From Datnioides undecimradiatus (taxonomy: Eukaryota; Chordata; Actinopteri; Lobotiformes; Datnioididae), in NCBI GenBank assembly GCA_008933995.1, contig WARS01002804.1:62001-126000 (forward strand): DNA of 64,000 nt. The letters run 5' to 3'. Below are positions 48,241 through 59,788 of the stretch, one piece after another; positions within the stretch are counted from its first letter, which is position 1, and every line of letters begins with the position of its first letter. Made by a program: the position numbers and the translations under genes. The notes under the pieces were generated by a model. The model made no database searches and had not been told where the DNA came from. It worked only from the letters and a program-made list of their open reading frames with translations.

Positions 48241-51200
48241 GCAGGGGAGTTTCTTTGAGCTAATTGTGTTGCCGGAGCTCCAGAGACGCAATCTGTACAA
48301 CGCAAAAAGCATGAGAGCCGGCGTCTCGGTGCCCAGAGAGGCTGTTAGTTTCAAACCGTGCTCGGTCGGACGACGACTTTGACCCGGAGAATTAAACAAA
48401 TACCGGAAATGTGATGAAAACCATTTCAGACAGATGTCTTTACAGCGGCTACCCGCAACATTTGGAGCGATGAAGACGTTTACTTTACTGCTCCGTGTAG
48501 CTGAATGGTCCTGTACGACGGGATGCTGATCAAACACATGCACTCAAGCTTGAAAGACATCCAGCTCTTTAGTTTAGAAACACGTCATACGGGTAAACTA
48601 TGATGTGTTGACAGAGCACGTTACAGTTGCATGATACATTTATGTGCTGCCTTCATGGCTGCTGTTAATTAGAGCCCTTTTTACACCACACAACAAAACC
48701 CACCAACGCCCGCTGTTAGTTGAGTTGCTAGTGGCTGAGTTCAGTGATTGAACGCCATTAAGTCATGTCCATCAGGGAAGTCAAACAGCTTTACATCCTG
48801 CGTTTTCAGTTTTGGTGTTAGATCTTCATTTAATTAAGAGTAAATTATATATATTTTTTAAGTAAAACCAATCTAAGAAATTAAGAATCACATGCAACCA
48901 GAGGTGGAGATCAGTGGTCAGAGCTGATCCATTCATTAAAACCCCCAAACGTCACACCAGGAAATGCACAGACTCCCCAACAGGCGGCAGAAAACAGGTA
49001 CTGCGTCGTCGATCCCACACGGAGACTCACAGCCACGCCTGTCAAGTCATCCAGCCTGTCACAGCGAGCGTTTGGCTTTGATGTCTGCCACATCAGACGG
49101 CGTCCACGCTCTGGAAGTCAAACAAACCCCGCCGCCGCCACTGCTGTCACTTCATTTGGACATTCCTGCAGCTGAGTTGCAGCTGGCTAAACTACACACA
49201 CACACACAGACAGACAGACACACAACCTCCCCCCGGAGAGACGCTCCAACGTGAGTTCTGTTTAAGCCTCCATAAAACGACCAAATAAACAAAACAAATG
49301 TTGCAGTTCTCTGCCTACCGCGTTGCCTGTTTAGAAAATATATTTATATTCCATCTCGTGTCATCCTGCGGCTGAGTCGTGATGTGTAACGCAACCGCAG
49401 CCGCAGAACCGGGCAGTCAGCAGGCGTTAACCCGTCACATCCTCATCGTCTTCTTCTTCGGTGTCTTTGTCTTTCACTGAAGAGTTTACTTTGTCATTGA
49501 CATTTGCAGAGGAAGGAACAGCGCCCTCTTGCTGTTTAGCGCTACGGCGCAATCCGGGACGTTTGCTCACACGGCAGTCTCATCTCATTTCAAATGAAGC
49601 TAAATGAAATGAATATTCATTTTTAATTGCCCAATTTTGGCCATTCGGGGATAAAAGAACACTAAGATAAGCTAACAACCAGTGTTGCAGCATGTTTATG
49701 TCATATTTTAGCAAATTATTGCCTTTTGTTCTGACATTTACTTGGAAATGGTGTCGTGTGTCGCCGCCAAATCAGTGTCTCTGCTAATTTCTGCTAATCA
49801 ATATCTCCCTCTAAGCCTCTAAACGTTTTTTACCAAGAAACAAGCTGTTAACATGCAGAACCTCACACGTTCAGAAATACTTTGTTTTCTGAGTCATCCC
49901 CTGTTTAATAAATGTGTCTGCGCTTTCCTGTGCACGCCGACAGTAAAAACAAACAATCAGCGCTGAATAATCAAAGTGCATTCTTTCTGTGCAGCTGCAG
50001 CTGCTGGAGCACGACGGCGCGTGTTGCCGTGTTTGCTGTTTGTGCGCGGTCGTGTCCAGCGTGCGAGATGATTGTTTTATTTCGGCGGCCGACCGTGCCG
50101 ATTCCTCCAAGCTGTTTCAGATTCCACGCAGAAAAGGACCGTGAGCGGCCGCCAGCTGTCAAGTCAATCTGATTTATAAAACACTGAAACGCATCTCTAA
50201 AGCCTGGTTTAATCAATGCTTTTACTGACAATAGATCTTTTGACTTCATGTGTTGCTAAGGGGCTTTGTGACGAAATAGAGAATTCACCTCTGCAGCTCC
50301 TTTCGGCTCTCTGGTGCATCATAGCATCTGTCAAAGCACAAATCAGCTGAGCTCCAGTGTTAGCAGTCAGCTGGTGATCAACGTGGAGCGTTTCAGTCGT
50401 AGAGACTGAGCTGAAACGAGGATGAAAAGTAGAAAAGCAGCGTTACAATCATCAGGTGGCCAGAAACACGACTCAGAACGGGCGCTAATGTCGCTCCGTA
50501 TGTGCTCACACCAACGCTGCATCAACTGTAGAAGGTAGTCATTCAATAAAGTGGCCAAAATCCAATTAACAACACCTCTGTATGCAGAATACGCAACGCT
50601 GATTATCATATATTGAGCGCTGGTAGGATTGCGTTGGTATACGTGATTCAGGATGTCGTTTCATGTGTGTGGGGAGTTTTGTTTTTCATAAAAGGTAAAC
50701 CCAGCTTGTTATATTTAACATATTTTATTCACGTTTTCATAATTGCGCACATATTTTCCATGTTCTGATTGCGAGAGCAGGCAAACACTCTCGTTAATGT
50801 TGTGACTTCACATCAGCTCCCAGTTGTTTTAGTTCCCTGCCTCTTTTCTTCCTTTGCTGTATCACATTCGGCCTCACTGTGCGGCAATAATCCAATATAA
50901 TCTTTATCTCGCGCACATATTTCATCTTTTCAGTCCAGCTGGTGGCAACAGAGCGAACCTCCGGATATGAATCTCGCCTTTTGTGCTCGTCCATTTAACG
51001 GCTGCCTTTTGATGTGATGTCAAGCAAAGCAGGTCGTTCCCGGTCGGATTTTAAGATCCTGTAATTTCATTCTCATTCACCGCTGGAGCACTTTCAGGTC
51101 TGCAGTTCACAAAAAGACTCTTTCTTCTTTATTTCCTTCCCCCCTTCCTGCTGCTGGCAAACCCTCAAAGTCAAGTGTGGATGCTGGTCAGTTTCTGTGT

Positions 51201-51419
51201 GGTTGAAGGTGACTGGTCCCCTCACTCACACAGAAAACACAGGAGAACGCTGCGTTACAGATGTGATGTCCGTATGCAGCTTCATTAGTACTATTGTTAT
51301 TATTATTAGAGGAATATTAGAAATGGCTGCCATCATGATGTGAAAGAGCTGGTGTGTGTCTATTAGCATGTACGCACAGATGTTCCTGACACTATTTTTA
51401 ACTGAGAACCAGCTGTTTT

Positions 51420-51462
51420 TCTCCTCCTCCTCCTCCTCCTCCTCCTCCTCCTCCTCCTCCTC
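51420..51462. repeat. (CTC)n microsatellite
   Basis: About 14 perfect trinucleotide units that create a poly-Ser open frame. It ends TCGCAGG, which mimics a splice acceptor, but no conserved peptide follows. Confidence 0.95.
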
Positions 51463-51929
51463 GCAGGTCCGATCACTTTCACCTCTGGCTGGTCAGTCAC
51501 CGAACTGGTTTTGTGTACTCGAGCTACATTACACGATCTGCGGCGAATGTTAAGGTCGTTTCAGCTTTTTGAAAGCGACCGGCGAAGTCGTTCCAGCCCA
51601 CTTTCCCATAACGATTGCGTTCGTTTTGGGCGACTCTGCAATGCACAGTTAGCATCCCGCGCCAGCAGTTAGCGCTAATGCTAATGCAAGAAGTTGTTTA
51701 TGTAGCAAAGCTAAAAGTTGTGGTGTCGCACATACAACTTTTTTCAAATACAACATGCAGCACATTGCACGCTATACAGCTCGCAGCGTAGTGTAGCATA
51801 TAGCCTAGCTACGTACCCTAGCTTGGAAGCCTTAGCTGGCCTGGTAGCTTTAAACAACCAGGCCTCATTCAGCCTGGCTGACTGCAAGACGAAGTTAATA
51901 TTTTAGATTTTAGATGCCTCGGGTGATGC

Positions 51930-52082
51930 ATTCGGTTTGCTGCAGCGCATTGCTTAGCTTCCCACACCAGTACTTTCTGCTGCCTCTGCAAAGAGGAGGT
52001 GTGCTGACCGCCATCTGCTGTGGGCAATACACTGACTGGGGATAAATACCCCACTTTTAAAAGCCTGACCTGTCCCTTTAAA
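51930..52082 (-). repeat. Dispersed repeat family A, copy 3
   Basis: On the minus strand: TTTAAAGGGACAGGTCAGGC, GTGGGGTATTTATCCCCAGT, GATGGCGGTCAGCACACC, GGAAGCTAAGCAATGCGCTG. Block order equals 33456-33627 and the minus-strand copy at 31878-31993. Confidence 0.7.
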
Positions 52083-53199
52083 GGGTCATAAGGCAAAAAT
52101 GCTGGGAACAATCAACCTAGTCAACATGTTAGCAGTTTATGTATCATTTAAGACAAAACCAAGCATATGTTCACATTGTCTCTGACCTTTTTCAGAGTTT
52201 TAACACCTGATTTTGTTCAGAAGGTTCATTCCAGGTACTCTACAGAGTCGACATATGAGAGCTGTTTACTCTGGCTTTTTATTGTTTCTGTGTTTGGGTT
52301 GGATGACTGGAAGAGGAGGAGTAGGACGGCAGATTCTTTGAACTGTGTCACCGATACATCAGCCGTGTCTGACTTCTTCATGGAGGTCCAATGATGACAG
52401 ACCTGCGAGGGATTGATGTCTTTAGGCCAATCTTTCTTTCACATTGAGGCGTCCTCGGTGGTCAGATGAACCGTACAGCGTAGGGGTTGATGTGTATCTC
52501 AGCATATGGATAAATGCACATATACAATCAAAGTACTTCATGTTTACATTCTCACATTCACTTTGTGAGAACCGCAGTTGTGGTGGGTTTAAGGTTTGCA
52601 CTGAAAATGGTTTTTGTTTTTCTTCAAACGACCACGGGCAAACCCAACCACACACAACGAAGCTCAGACTGACCCCTCAGAGGTAGTGTGGTCTCTAAAT
52701 CGTGTTTTTCAGGAGGTCCTCCGCAGCTAGGGTGGGATTGTAAACACAAACTCTACGCCTGACCCGCAAGGAGTGCAACAAACAAGCAAGAGGAGAACAA
52801 TGCTGTCAAATTAAAAGCTGAGTTGGGTGGTACTCGATGCATTCATCATATGAATTAGCTGTAAAGTCTGATTCTGCGTATCTGTGTCCAAACTCGACAT
52901 TGCAACAACGCTCCTTGACTTCTCTTAGTCTTGTTCACAATGCCAGAGTCCTTAAAGCAAAATGACGCTGCTTTCTTTGCTTTGAAACCCACACACAGAT
53001 GCACACATACTTCCTGTTAGCTAACTTTATTAAAACGCCTGTGAGAGGCCTACACAGGGAGATTAGTAACCATGGGTGCAGGACCACAGGACAGAGCACT
53101 GCAGGACATTTGGTTTTCACATTTTTAACACAATCCAGGCGTAGAGGATGAAAGACCTGCTGTTTAGATAGACAGAAGTTAAGGAGTGAAGCTACCACA

Positions 53200-53510
53200 G
53201 ACTGTAAATAAAGATAAACGATGCATCTGTACCGTATCCAAGAAGTTACAATATCTTGGATACGAGAGCTGCCGCCATCTTGTTCTGATGACGTCATTTG
53301 GAGTCTGTGCAGTAGTGATCAGGGCGGGGATGTTGAACGGACATCAGCGTGATAAAGTCGACCTGAAATGACAAAAATCATCTTTGATTTTAAAATGTAT
53401 TTGATTTATTTGATCATCTGTTAACGTGAAGGGGGGTGGGGCTTAAGACTGATACTGCAGCCAACCACCAGGGGGCGATCCAGATGTTTTAGCTTCACGT
53501 GTGGGGAGCT
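53200..53510 (+). mobile_element. MITE-like element, 5' and middle part
   Basis: Begins GACTGTAAATAAAGATAAAC, the near reverse complement of the end of the copy at 2938-3033. It contains GCCGCCATCTTGTTCTGATG and shares GGGGCTTAAGACTGATACTG then CAGCC(A)ACCACCAGGGGGCG with that copy. The 3' inverted repeat is missing. It is non-coding and was probably mobilised in trans when active. Confidence 0.6.
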
Positions 53511-56437
53511 GCCGCGTCCAAACACCATTTCCTGTCCTTTTTAAAATTAAACTGTAAACATAAGGGCCCTTATTATTCTGATTATCCTCCAGAGTCTTCT
53601 TTGCACGGTAGTTTTCCCAAACTCTGTGCACATTTGGTTTTCTTTAAATTGTTTGGATGATTAATTGTAGTGATGCAGGTTGCAACAGACCTCTTCACGA
53701 GGCCTCGCTCCAAAAGGCCATTCTCCTTTTTGGTTTTCACCTGCAGTCGGTGCCACGGACACAACATATTAGAGGTACGCAGATGTTTACGTCTGCACAC
53801 GTACACTCGCTGATAGTGGAATTCACGCCACATGGATCCGGCTGTGATTCATCATTTAGGTTCAAAGACTTTCATGTGTGTTCCTGTGTGAGAGAGGAAA
53901 CTACAGACAGAGAATCCAACAGAAAAACAGATAGTCATTGTGCAATAAGTCCAGATCCAGCCATCCAGATCCCATCTTTTGTAAGGTTGAATGAGCAGCA
54001 CATGAAAACACATGCATGCAAGCACGAAGAAACAGGACAAAGGGTTGTTGTTTGTACCTTTGTGTTTCCTAGAAATCCAGTTGACTGAATTAAAACAGAG
54101 TTGAAAGTCAGGGCAGGACTTATTTTCAACTTTTACTTTAATGTCTGGCATTCATTCACACACCGAACCACTGGGAGCAATCTGGTGTCCAGCGTCTTCC
54201 TCGTTTTGTACAGGAGTGATTGAGACACCGACCTTGCTGTAAATGCATGACCTTGTCCGCCTGCTGAGCCATCATGACTCCTCACAGCTACCCGTCGTTG
54301 CACCAACCAAGAACGCAGCATGCTAGTTTTAGTTTGCCCAACTTGTTGAGTGGCGACTAAATGCTGCAAATAACATGAACCCCCTGCAAATTTATTGTAC
54401 TTAGAGAACATGTGAGGGCTGAATCCAGTCCCGTTAACGCTGTGAGGCCCAGCTGTTGCGCTGATCTACTCTGCCAACATTTGATACATGAGTGCAGGGT
54501 GTCGTCTTCTCAGCAAAAGATTTCAAAGAGCGTGAAGCTGCGAATTCAAAACTAATCTGTTTTGAATGTTGTTGCCATGCCTCTGTGTGTGTGCTCCTAT
54601 AAGAAACAAAGGGATGGGAGTGAAATGGAAAAGACACTCAATGACTTTCCCATCCTACGGAGCTGCAGTGTGAGAGGTTTGAAATGGATTTGTCAGGCGT
54701 GTGTCTCACCTTTCAGTCTGTTTCTCATCGTCCTCGCCCGAAGTCAAACGACACTCACCTAAAAGACTCAACACCAGTCCGACATTACGAGGGTCGTTGA
54801 TTGAAAGACAAGTGCAATTACGGCTCTGTGGGTTTTAAATCATGAAGCGGTTAACTTCCAGTTTCGCTCTCTGTTGACGTGAAAGCAGATTAAATGACTC
54901 AGTCGTGCAGCTCCTGCAGACTTTTCACATATTGTTGCATCAATTGCATCAGATGGTGAAACAAGTCATTTCGCAGAGGATGAGGCAGACCAAAAACATG
55001 TATCCGCCATCTCACAGATGTTTCACAATATAAGTATATGGCATTGGGGGTTTGGTATTTGCTAGATGTTTAATCAGGAAACAAATGTTGGTTGCATCAG
55101 CTTTGTAAAGTGATAACATATCAGTGTGTTTACGGCTCGTTCCACCGCCTCCAATCGACCAAATACATCTATTGCTGCTGCTTTAAGTGTGTAAGCGTGA
55201 AGGGAAAGGCCTTGATGCTCCATTCAGTTGCCTGACAGTGACCCCTGAGGTCTGTGTGGTTGGGGAGTATCCATGTTAACCCAGCAGCATTTTAACAGAC
55301 ATCAATTAGCAGAGATTGATTTCTAATGCTGATTGATTATTCCTTCAGGCGGCGAAACCAGAGGAAGCAAAGTGAGACACACGGTGGAAAATCTATTCAA
55401 ATGCGTTCTGGCAACAAGATATGATTATGAGTTTATGTGTCTTCACTCTGAGAGCACACATTCGTCCTGAACCGTGAGAACCCGTAGCCCCACAAACGGC
55501 CCGTGGTTAAATAACGTAACTCTGCACCTTTCTAAACCAGCAGAACTGTGCTGCGGTCTCACAAAATTTGGAAACCTTTCATGGATTAAAGTAACACTAA
55601 GCTCTGTCCCGACGCGCCGTCTGTAGCTTCTAAAGTATCCTCACAAGACTATCGGACAGAAATGTGGCGGCCATGTGTTTTCTGTTGTTTCTCGAGTGTC
55701 ACCATCTTAGAAAAACACGGTTCTCCGCATCCACCTCCACATTCTCCTCTTCTTCACCTTCATCAGCTCGTTGTGGTTCGTACTGTTACCCACACCTGCT
55801 GCAATCTGCCGATGGTCAGGTGTTTGCTTGTGTTTGCTAGCTAGCACAAATACACGGCTCAGCCGAGCTCAGATGCTTTGATTTTACTTAACTTCCCCAA
55901 CATGGACCAATTAGTTTGATCAACCGCAACCACACTTAATGAAGCAATTAAAACGAGATATGTGGTTTGATTGACAAATAGCTGACGTTTGATCATCGGT
56001 GTACCATTTCTCAAACTATGGGGACCAAACATTGCTAACAGTTCTGGGTTTTTTTTGTTGTTTTCCAGTTGCGTTGAGCAAAAAGCTAAGATTGCATCAA
56101 CAAAAACACTCCTTCATTCATTTTCCATCTTGTACATTCTTTATTTACTATTTTCGTCTTATGCTCCAATTATCCCCTTGTTCTTCCTTTTCAAGGAGAC
56201 TTTGTCTGTGTGTGTGTTCTTCTGAAAAAAGGCCCCCACCACTGACGGACCATCATTTAGCAATTAGGCGGCCTGTGTAGTGGAGAGATTTCGGCTTATT
56301 TAGTTTTTCAGGTCATTAGGAATAAACCTAACACGCATAATGAGCAGGAATTTGGATGATTTGTTTGCATCAGTGCGGCTTTGCAGCACTTTTCTTGCTC
56401 TGAGGTCATGCGGACGTTTCTTGGCCTTGGTGCTGAA

Positions 56438-56460
56438 ACCACACACACACACACACACAC
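56438..56460. repeat. (CA)n microsatellite
   Basis: About 11 CA units in scara5 intron 3. Confidence 0.9.
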
Positions 56461-58133
56461 TTTCATTCCTCTCAAAGATACGTGGAAGATTCATAAGTGT
56501 CTAATACATGGCTGTTAGGAGCATCAACGTGTCGGAGAACATGTGTGAATGGACTTATTTTCCTACTCCTGCTCCTAAGTCACTCCTATTTTTCCCCCCA
56601 TATGAGTTTTTTCTGTGCACACGTTGGTCCCCGCTGTCTTGCAGAGAGGATGTCGTCATGGCGTAACGCTGAAGATCTGGTTTCAAAATATCTCCCGGGC
56701 TATCGAGCCGTTACCACGCAACGTGCTCTCAACATAACATGAAACCGAGGAGCTTTTTCTCATTAGGCACGGTCGAGAACAGAGGAAAAAGCAAAATAGA
56801 GGTGGCCTTTATTCCGCAGCCAAAAACAAGACGAGAGAGGTTCATCGGTAATATGTTAACCGTCAGCAAATGTGATGTTTCAGCTAAATAAACACGTGTG
56901 CGCTTCAGATCGTTGTTGTCCACAGACTCTTAAGGGAAAACATGTTGTCCCTCGTTTGTGTGTGTTTGCAAAAATCCACAACAAATTGTTGGGAATCTAC
57001 ATTTGAAGAAATACTCAGATCTTAACTTCTGTGAAAGAAGCAGTCGTAAAATTCAAAATCTGCATAAATAAAAAGTATTGCTAAAAGTGAAATTTCTGGC
57101 GTCATGACTAATTAATCAAATGTCATCAAATATGACATTATTGGTTTGTTCACCCTGACGCATTTTATTTCAGTGTAGTAGTTTGTCCAGATGGAGCATT
57201 CCCTAACTAACTTTGTGGTAGTTTTAATGTCAGAAAGGCAAAATAACACATAAAGTAATCAGATACCAGATATTAGATATCAGATACAACATTTCTTTGC
57301 AGAATGAGTGTAAACTGGCGTAAAGTGGAAGTAGATGTACCTCAAAAGTGTCAATCTTGGTACAAATAACCAGACTTTACACTTTCAAACTACGTTCAGT
57401 CGGTTAACGGTTGTGAAAGAGTCACAGTTTGGTTGGTTTTAGGTGAAGGTGACCATGGTTTGGGTTCTGTTAAGTTATGTGTATGGTGGAAGTTGGACCT
57501 GTTCCACCCGAGCCTCCTCCAGACTTTATCTCTTTCTAATCTGTCACTTTCCATTTTTTAGACTTGGTATTCGGATGCATGTTCACAGAAGTTAATGGAA
57601 AGGATTTGCTAATCACCTGCGTGCTAAATTAGACTTTTTGCACAGTTTGAAAGCTGAGCTGATCTGTGCTTCAGTTCTGTTCTCGGGTCAAATGCTCTTA
57701 GTCTCTTTCCATCACTGGGAACCTGTACGTCATATCTCTCCGCTATAAGTGTTGGACGAACAGCGAAGTGCAGGCGCCAACTCCAACTCCAACACCCGTC
57801 AAAACGAAGGCAGAATTTCCACGATGTGTTGTCCGTACGGCACCGGGAACCTCCCTGTCAGCCAACTCTGGAAACTGGTTTGAAAGCCATAACAATATTT
57901 AGGTCTTGATTTAACAAAACAATACATTTAGCGAGGATAGACAACCCGAACTGGTGCAGGCAAAGAGAGAATCAACATCTGCTCTGCATTAAAGAGCTGA
58001 CTCGGTCCAAGCTGACAGTAGTGATTGATAGTAAATGATACTCGACTTGGGGACTTCACCATAGCCGAGGGATCAGTGACTCAACACCCAGAACAAATCT
58101 CTCACTCTGCTTCTTTCTCCCTCCCTCCCCCAG

Positions 58134-58333
58134 TGTCCCGTTCCCAGGTTTCCTCACAGCGCCAGGAGGTGCTGATGGAGAACGTGACCCGGATGTCGGA
58201 GCGCTCTCGGCTGCTCCAGCAGACCATTGGCGAGGCGTCCACTCAGGCCGACCTGCTGGAGAACATCTGGAAACTGGAGAACCTCTTCCAGAACCACAGC
58301 GACTGGCTGCAGAGGCTGGAGATCCTCATCAAG
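58134..58333 (+). CDS. scara5: scara5 coding exon 3: start of extracellular stalk
   Basis: 200 bases; acceptor CTCCCTCCCCCAG, donor AAG|GTGCGA at 58334; enters at phase 1 and leaves at phase 0. It encodes residues 81-147, beginning VSRSQ (human AVSRP). The heptad-like Leu/Met spacing (VLMENVTRMSERSRLLQQTI, DLLENIWKLENLFQ) indicates a trimeric coiled-coil stalk. N-glycosylation sequons are at N97 (NVT) and N134 (NHS). It is about 18 kb from the preceding exon. Confidence 0.93.
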
Positions 58334-59137
58334 GTGCGACACGAGGAGGCTTTTACAGACCTGGGATCTGCTACAGAACATGAGTCTGGCGATGACGACG
58401 GAGTGTAAAGTGACATTGAAGGATTGGTTCGACATTTTCAAGTCTGTCTGAAAACAAAAACCAGACAACTGAGAGAGATTTTGCTTCCTGTTTCCACATG
58501 TTCAAGGACAAACAAGCTATAGGCAGTTTTTTAGCTTTAATATATCATCTCTAAAAGTTTGTTTGCACAACATAATGACTAATGGCTCTATCAGTGTTTT
58601 GACCAGTTCCCTATAAGCGTATCTTTCTTGCAAAACTCTGTCTACCACCTGGAAAATCCCCTCCTCATGCCTTCAAATCTTCATTTCATTTGGGAGGAAC
58701 AAGTGAATGAAGCAAAGATAATGTTTATTGTAGGAGATAAGGAGATGTTGGGTCATATCGGACAAGTCTTTGTTGTTTATACGCAGGGAAGTAGGGAGTC
58801 ACTGATGGTGATGAGGTAACTTGGTGAATCAGCGAAGCCTGGGAGGCGATGTGGAGGTTGAAAGTTGATTTACAGCAGCTTGAGCACACTAAGAGAAGAA
58901 AGGCAGAGTCATATTTGAAAAAAAGAGCATAACGATGAATTTGTCAGCCGCTTAGTACTCCTAATCTCTTTCTCATTGGTGGCCACAGCATCTTGTTAAG
59001 TTCACGACCTCCAGTTCCTCTACTCTGTACAATACGGCCGTCTGTAACTTTTTAACGATATTTTAAAAGTCCACTTGAAATTAAGTCGACATTGAGATGG
59101 AGACACTTTAATAAAGATGTTTCTGCTTCAACCGCAG

Positions 59138-59316
59138 GGTCTGGAGGTGGAGCTGAGGAGCATCCAGGCTCACTCCCTGCAGTCGGAGGGCTACCTGGTG
59201 CAGCTGGACGACAGGTTGTCCTCTCTGAGCAGCTCCACAGGCAGGAACGTGACGGGGCTGACTGCAGAGGTGGCTCGCGCCTCCGGCTGGCTCCGCGACC
59301 AGGAAATCCTGCTCAG
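59138..59316 (+). CDS. scara5: scara5 coding exon 4: stalk
   Basis: 179 bases, residues 148-206 plus two bases; acceptor TTCAACCGCAG, donor CTCAG|GTACAC at 59317. The peptide GLEVELRSIQAHSLQSEG and onward aligns with human RLEGALWGLQAQAVQTEQ. It is an amphipathic helix with sequon N184 (NVT). The preceding intron is 804 bp. Confidence 0.93.
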
Positions 59317-59413
59317 GTACACATTTAAATTACGGTGAAGACAATAATATCCACAGCAGGAGAGCGTGACGGCACGTTGCACAAGACTTTGTTTCTGCTT
59401 TTTGGTTTTCCAG

Positions 59414-59540
59414 GGAGACGTCGGGACAGGTGAGCAGGCTGAGGGAGAAGGTGGACGAGGTTAATTGGACGGTGGGAGCTGTCAATCACACCTTCAGCAA
59501 CGACATCAGCATTCATCACCTGAAGATACAAGACTTGCAG
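59414..59540 (+). CDS. scara5: scara5 coding exon 5: stalk
   Basis: 127 bases completing Arg207 and encoding 208-249; acceptor TTTGGTTTTCCAG, donor CAG|GTTCGC at 59541, a weaker but acceptable GT site. It encodes VSRLREKVDEVNWTVGAVNH and the rest, matching the human GLNHSLSYDVALHRTRLQDL section. Sequons are at N224 (NWT) and N231 (NHT). The 97-bp upstream intron is very short. Confidence 0.93.
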
Positions 59541-59619
59541 GTTCGCCACGTCTCACACGAATATGTCCCAAATATGTTGCTGCTGACACTCACTCTGTCT
59601 ACGCTCCTCCACCGCTCAG

Positions 59620-59788
59620 ATCCAGATCAGCAACATAACGGAGGACACCAGCAGTTTATGGGTGACCCACGTCCACACGGAGGCGCAGCTGAGGAACGAG
59701 ATGGAGATCCTCAACACGATCACAGAGGACCTCCGACTGAAGGACTGGGAGCACTCCATGGCCCTGAAGAACTTCACCATACTAGAAG
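59620..59788 (+). CDS. scara5: scara5 coding exon 6: end of stalk
   Basis: 169 bases, residues 250-305 plus one base; acceptor CACCGCTCAG, donor GAAG|GTCAGT at 59789, phase 1. The segment ITEDLRLKDWEHSMALKNFT is nearly identical to human VTEDLRLKDWEHSIALRNIS, the most conserved block of the stalk. Sequons N254 and N300. The next exon should begin with the Gly-Pro-Pro collagen-like repeat, followed by the SRCR domain; neither is in the window, so the protein is cut at about 305 of an expected 490-500 residues. Confidence 0.95.

Larger units (their letters stand above)
40249..58133 (+). other. scara5 intron 3 (about 17.9 kb)
   Basis: The largest intron in the window. No coding exon is recognised on either strand. 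It holds microsatellites (42037-42057, 42257-42282, 46788-46810, 48216-48240, a TCTG/CTGC tract near 46931-47010, (CTC)n at 51420-51462, CA at 56438-56460), repeat family A near 43505-43560 and 51930-52082, the MITE-like copy at 53200-53510, and TTAGC-type repeat-like sequence near 47400-47570 and 51650-51850. The small open frames have no similarity I recognise. Confidence 0.7.

Noticed and set aside
51356..51553. Poly-Ser open frame with acceptor-like TCGCAGG
   Set aside because: Produced by the (CTC)n microsatellite; no conserved peptide or donor follows.
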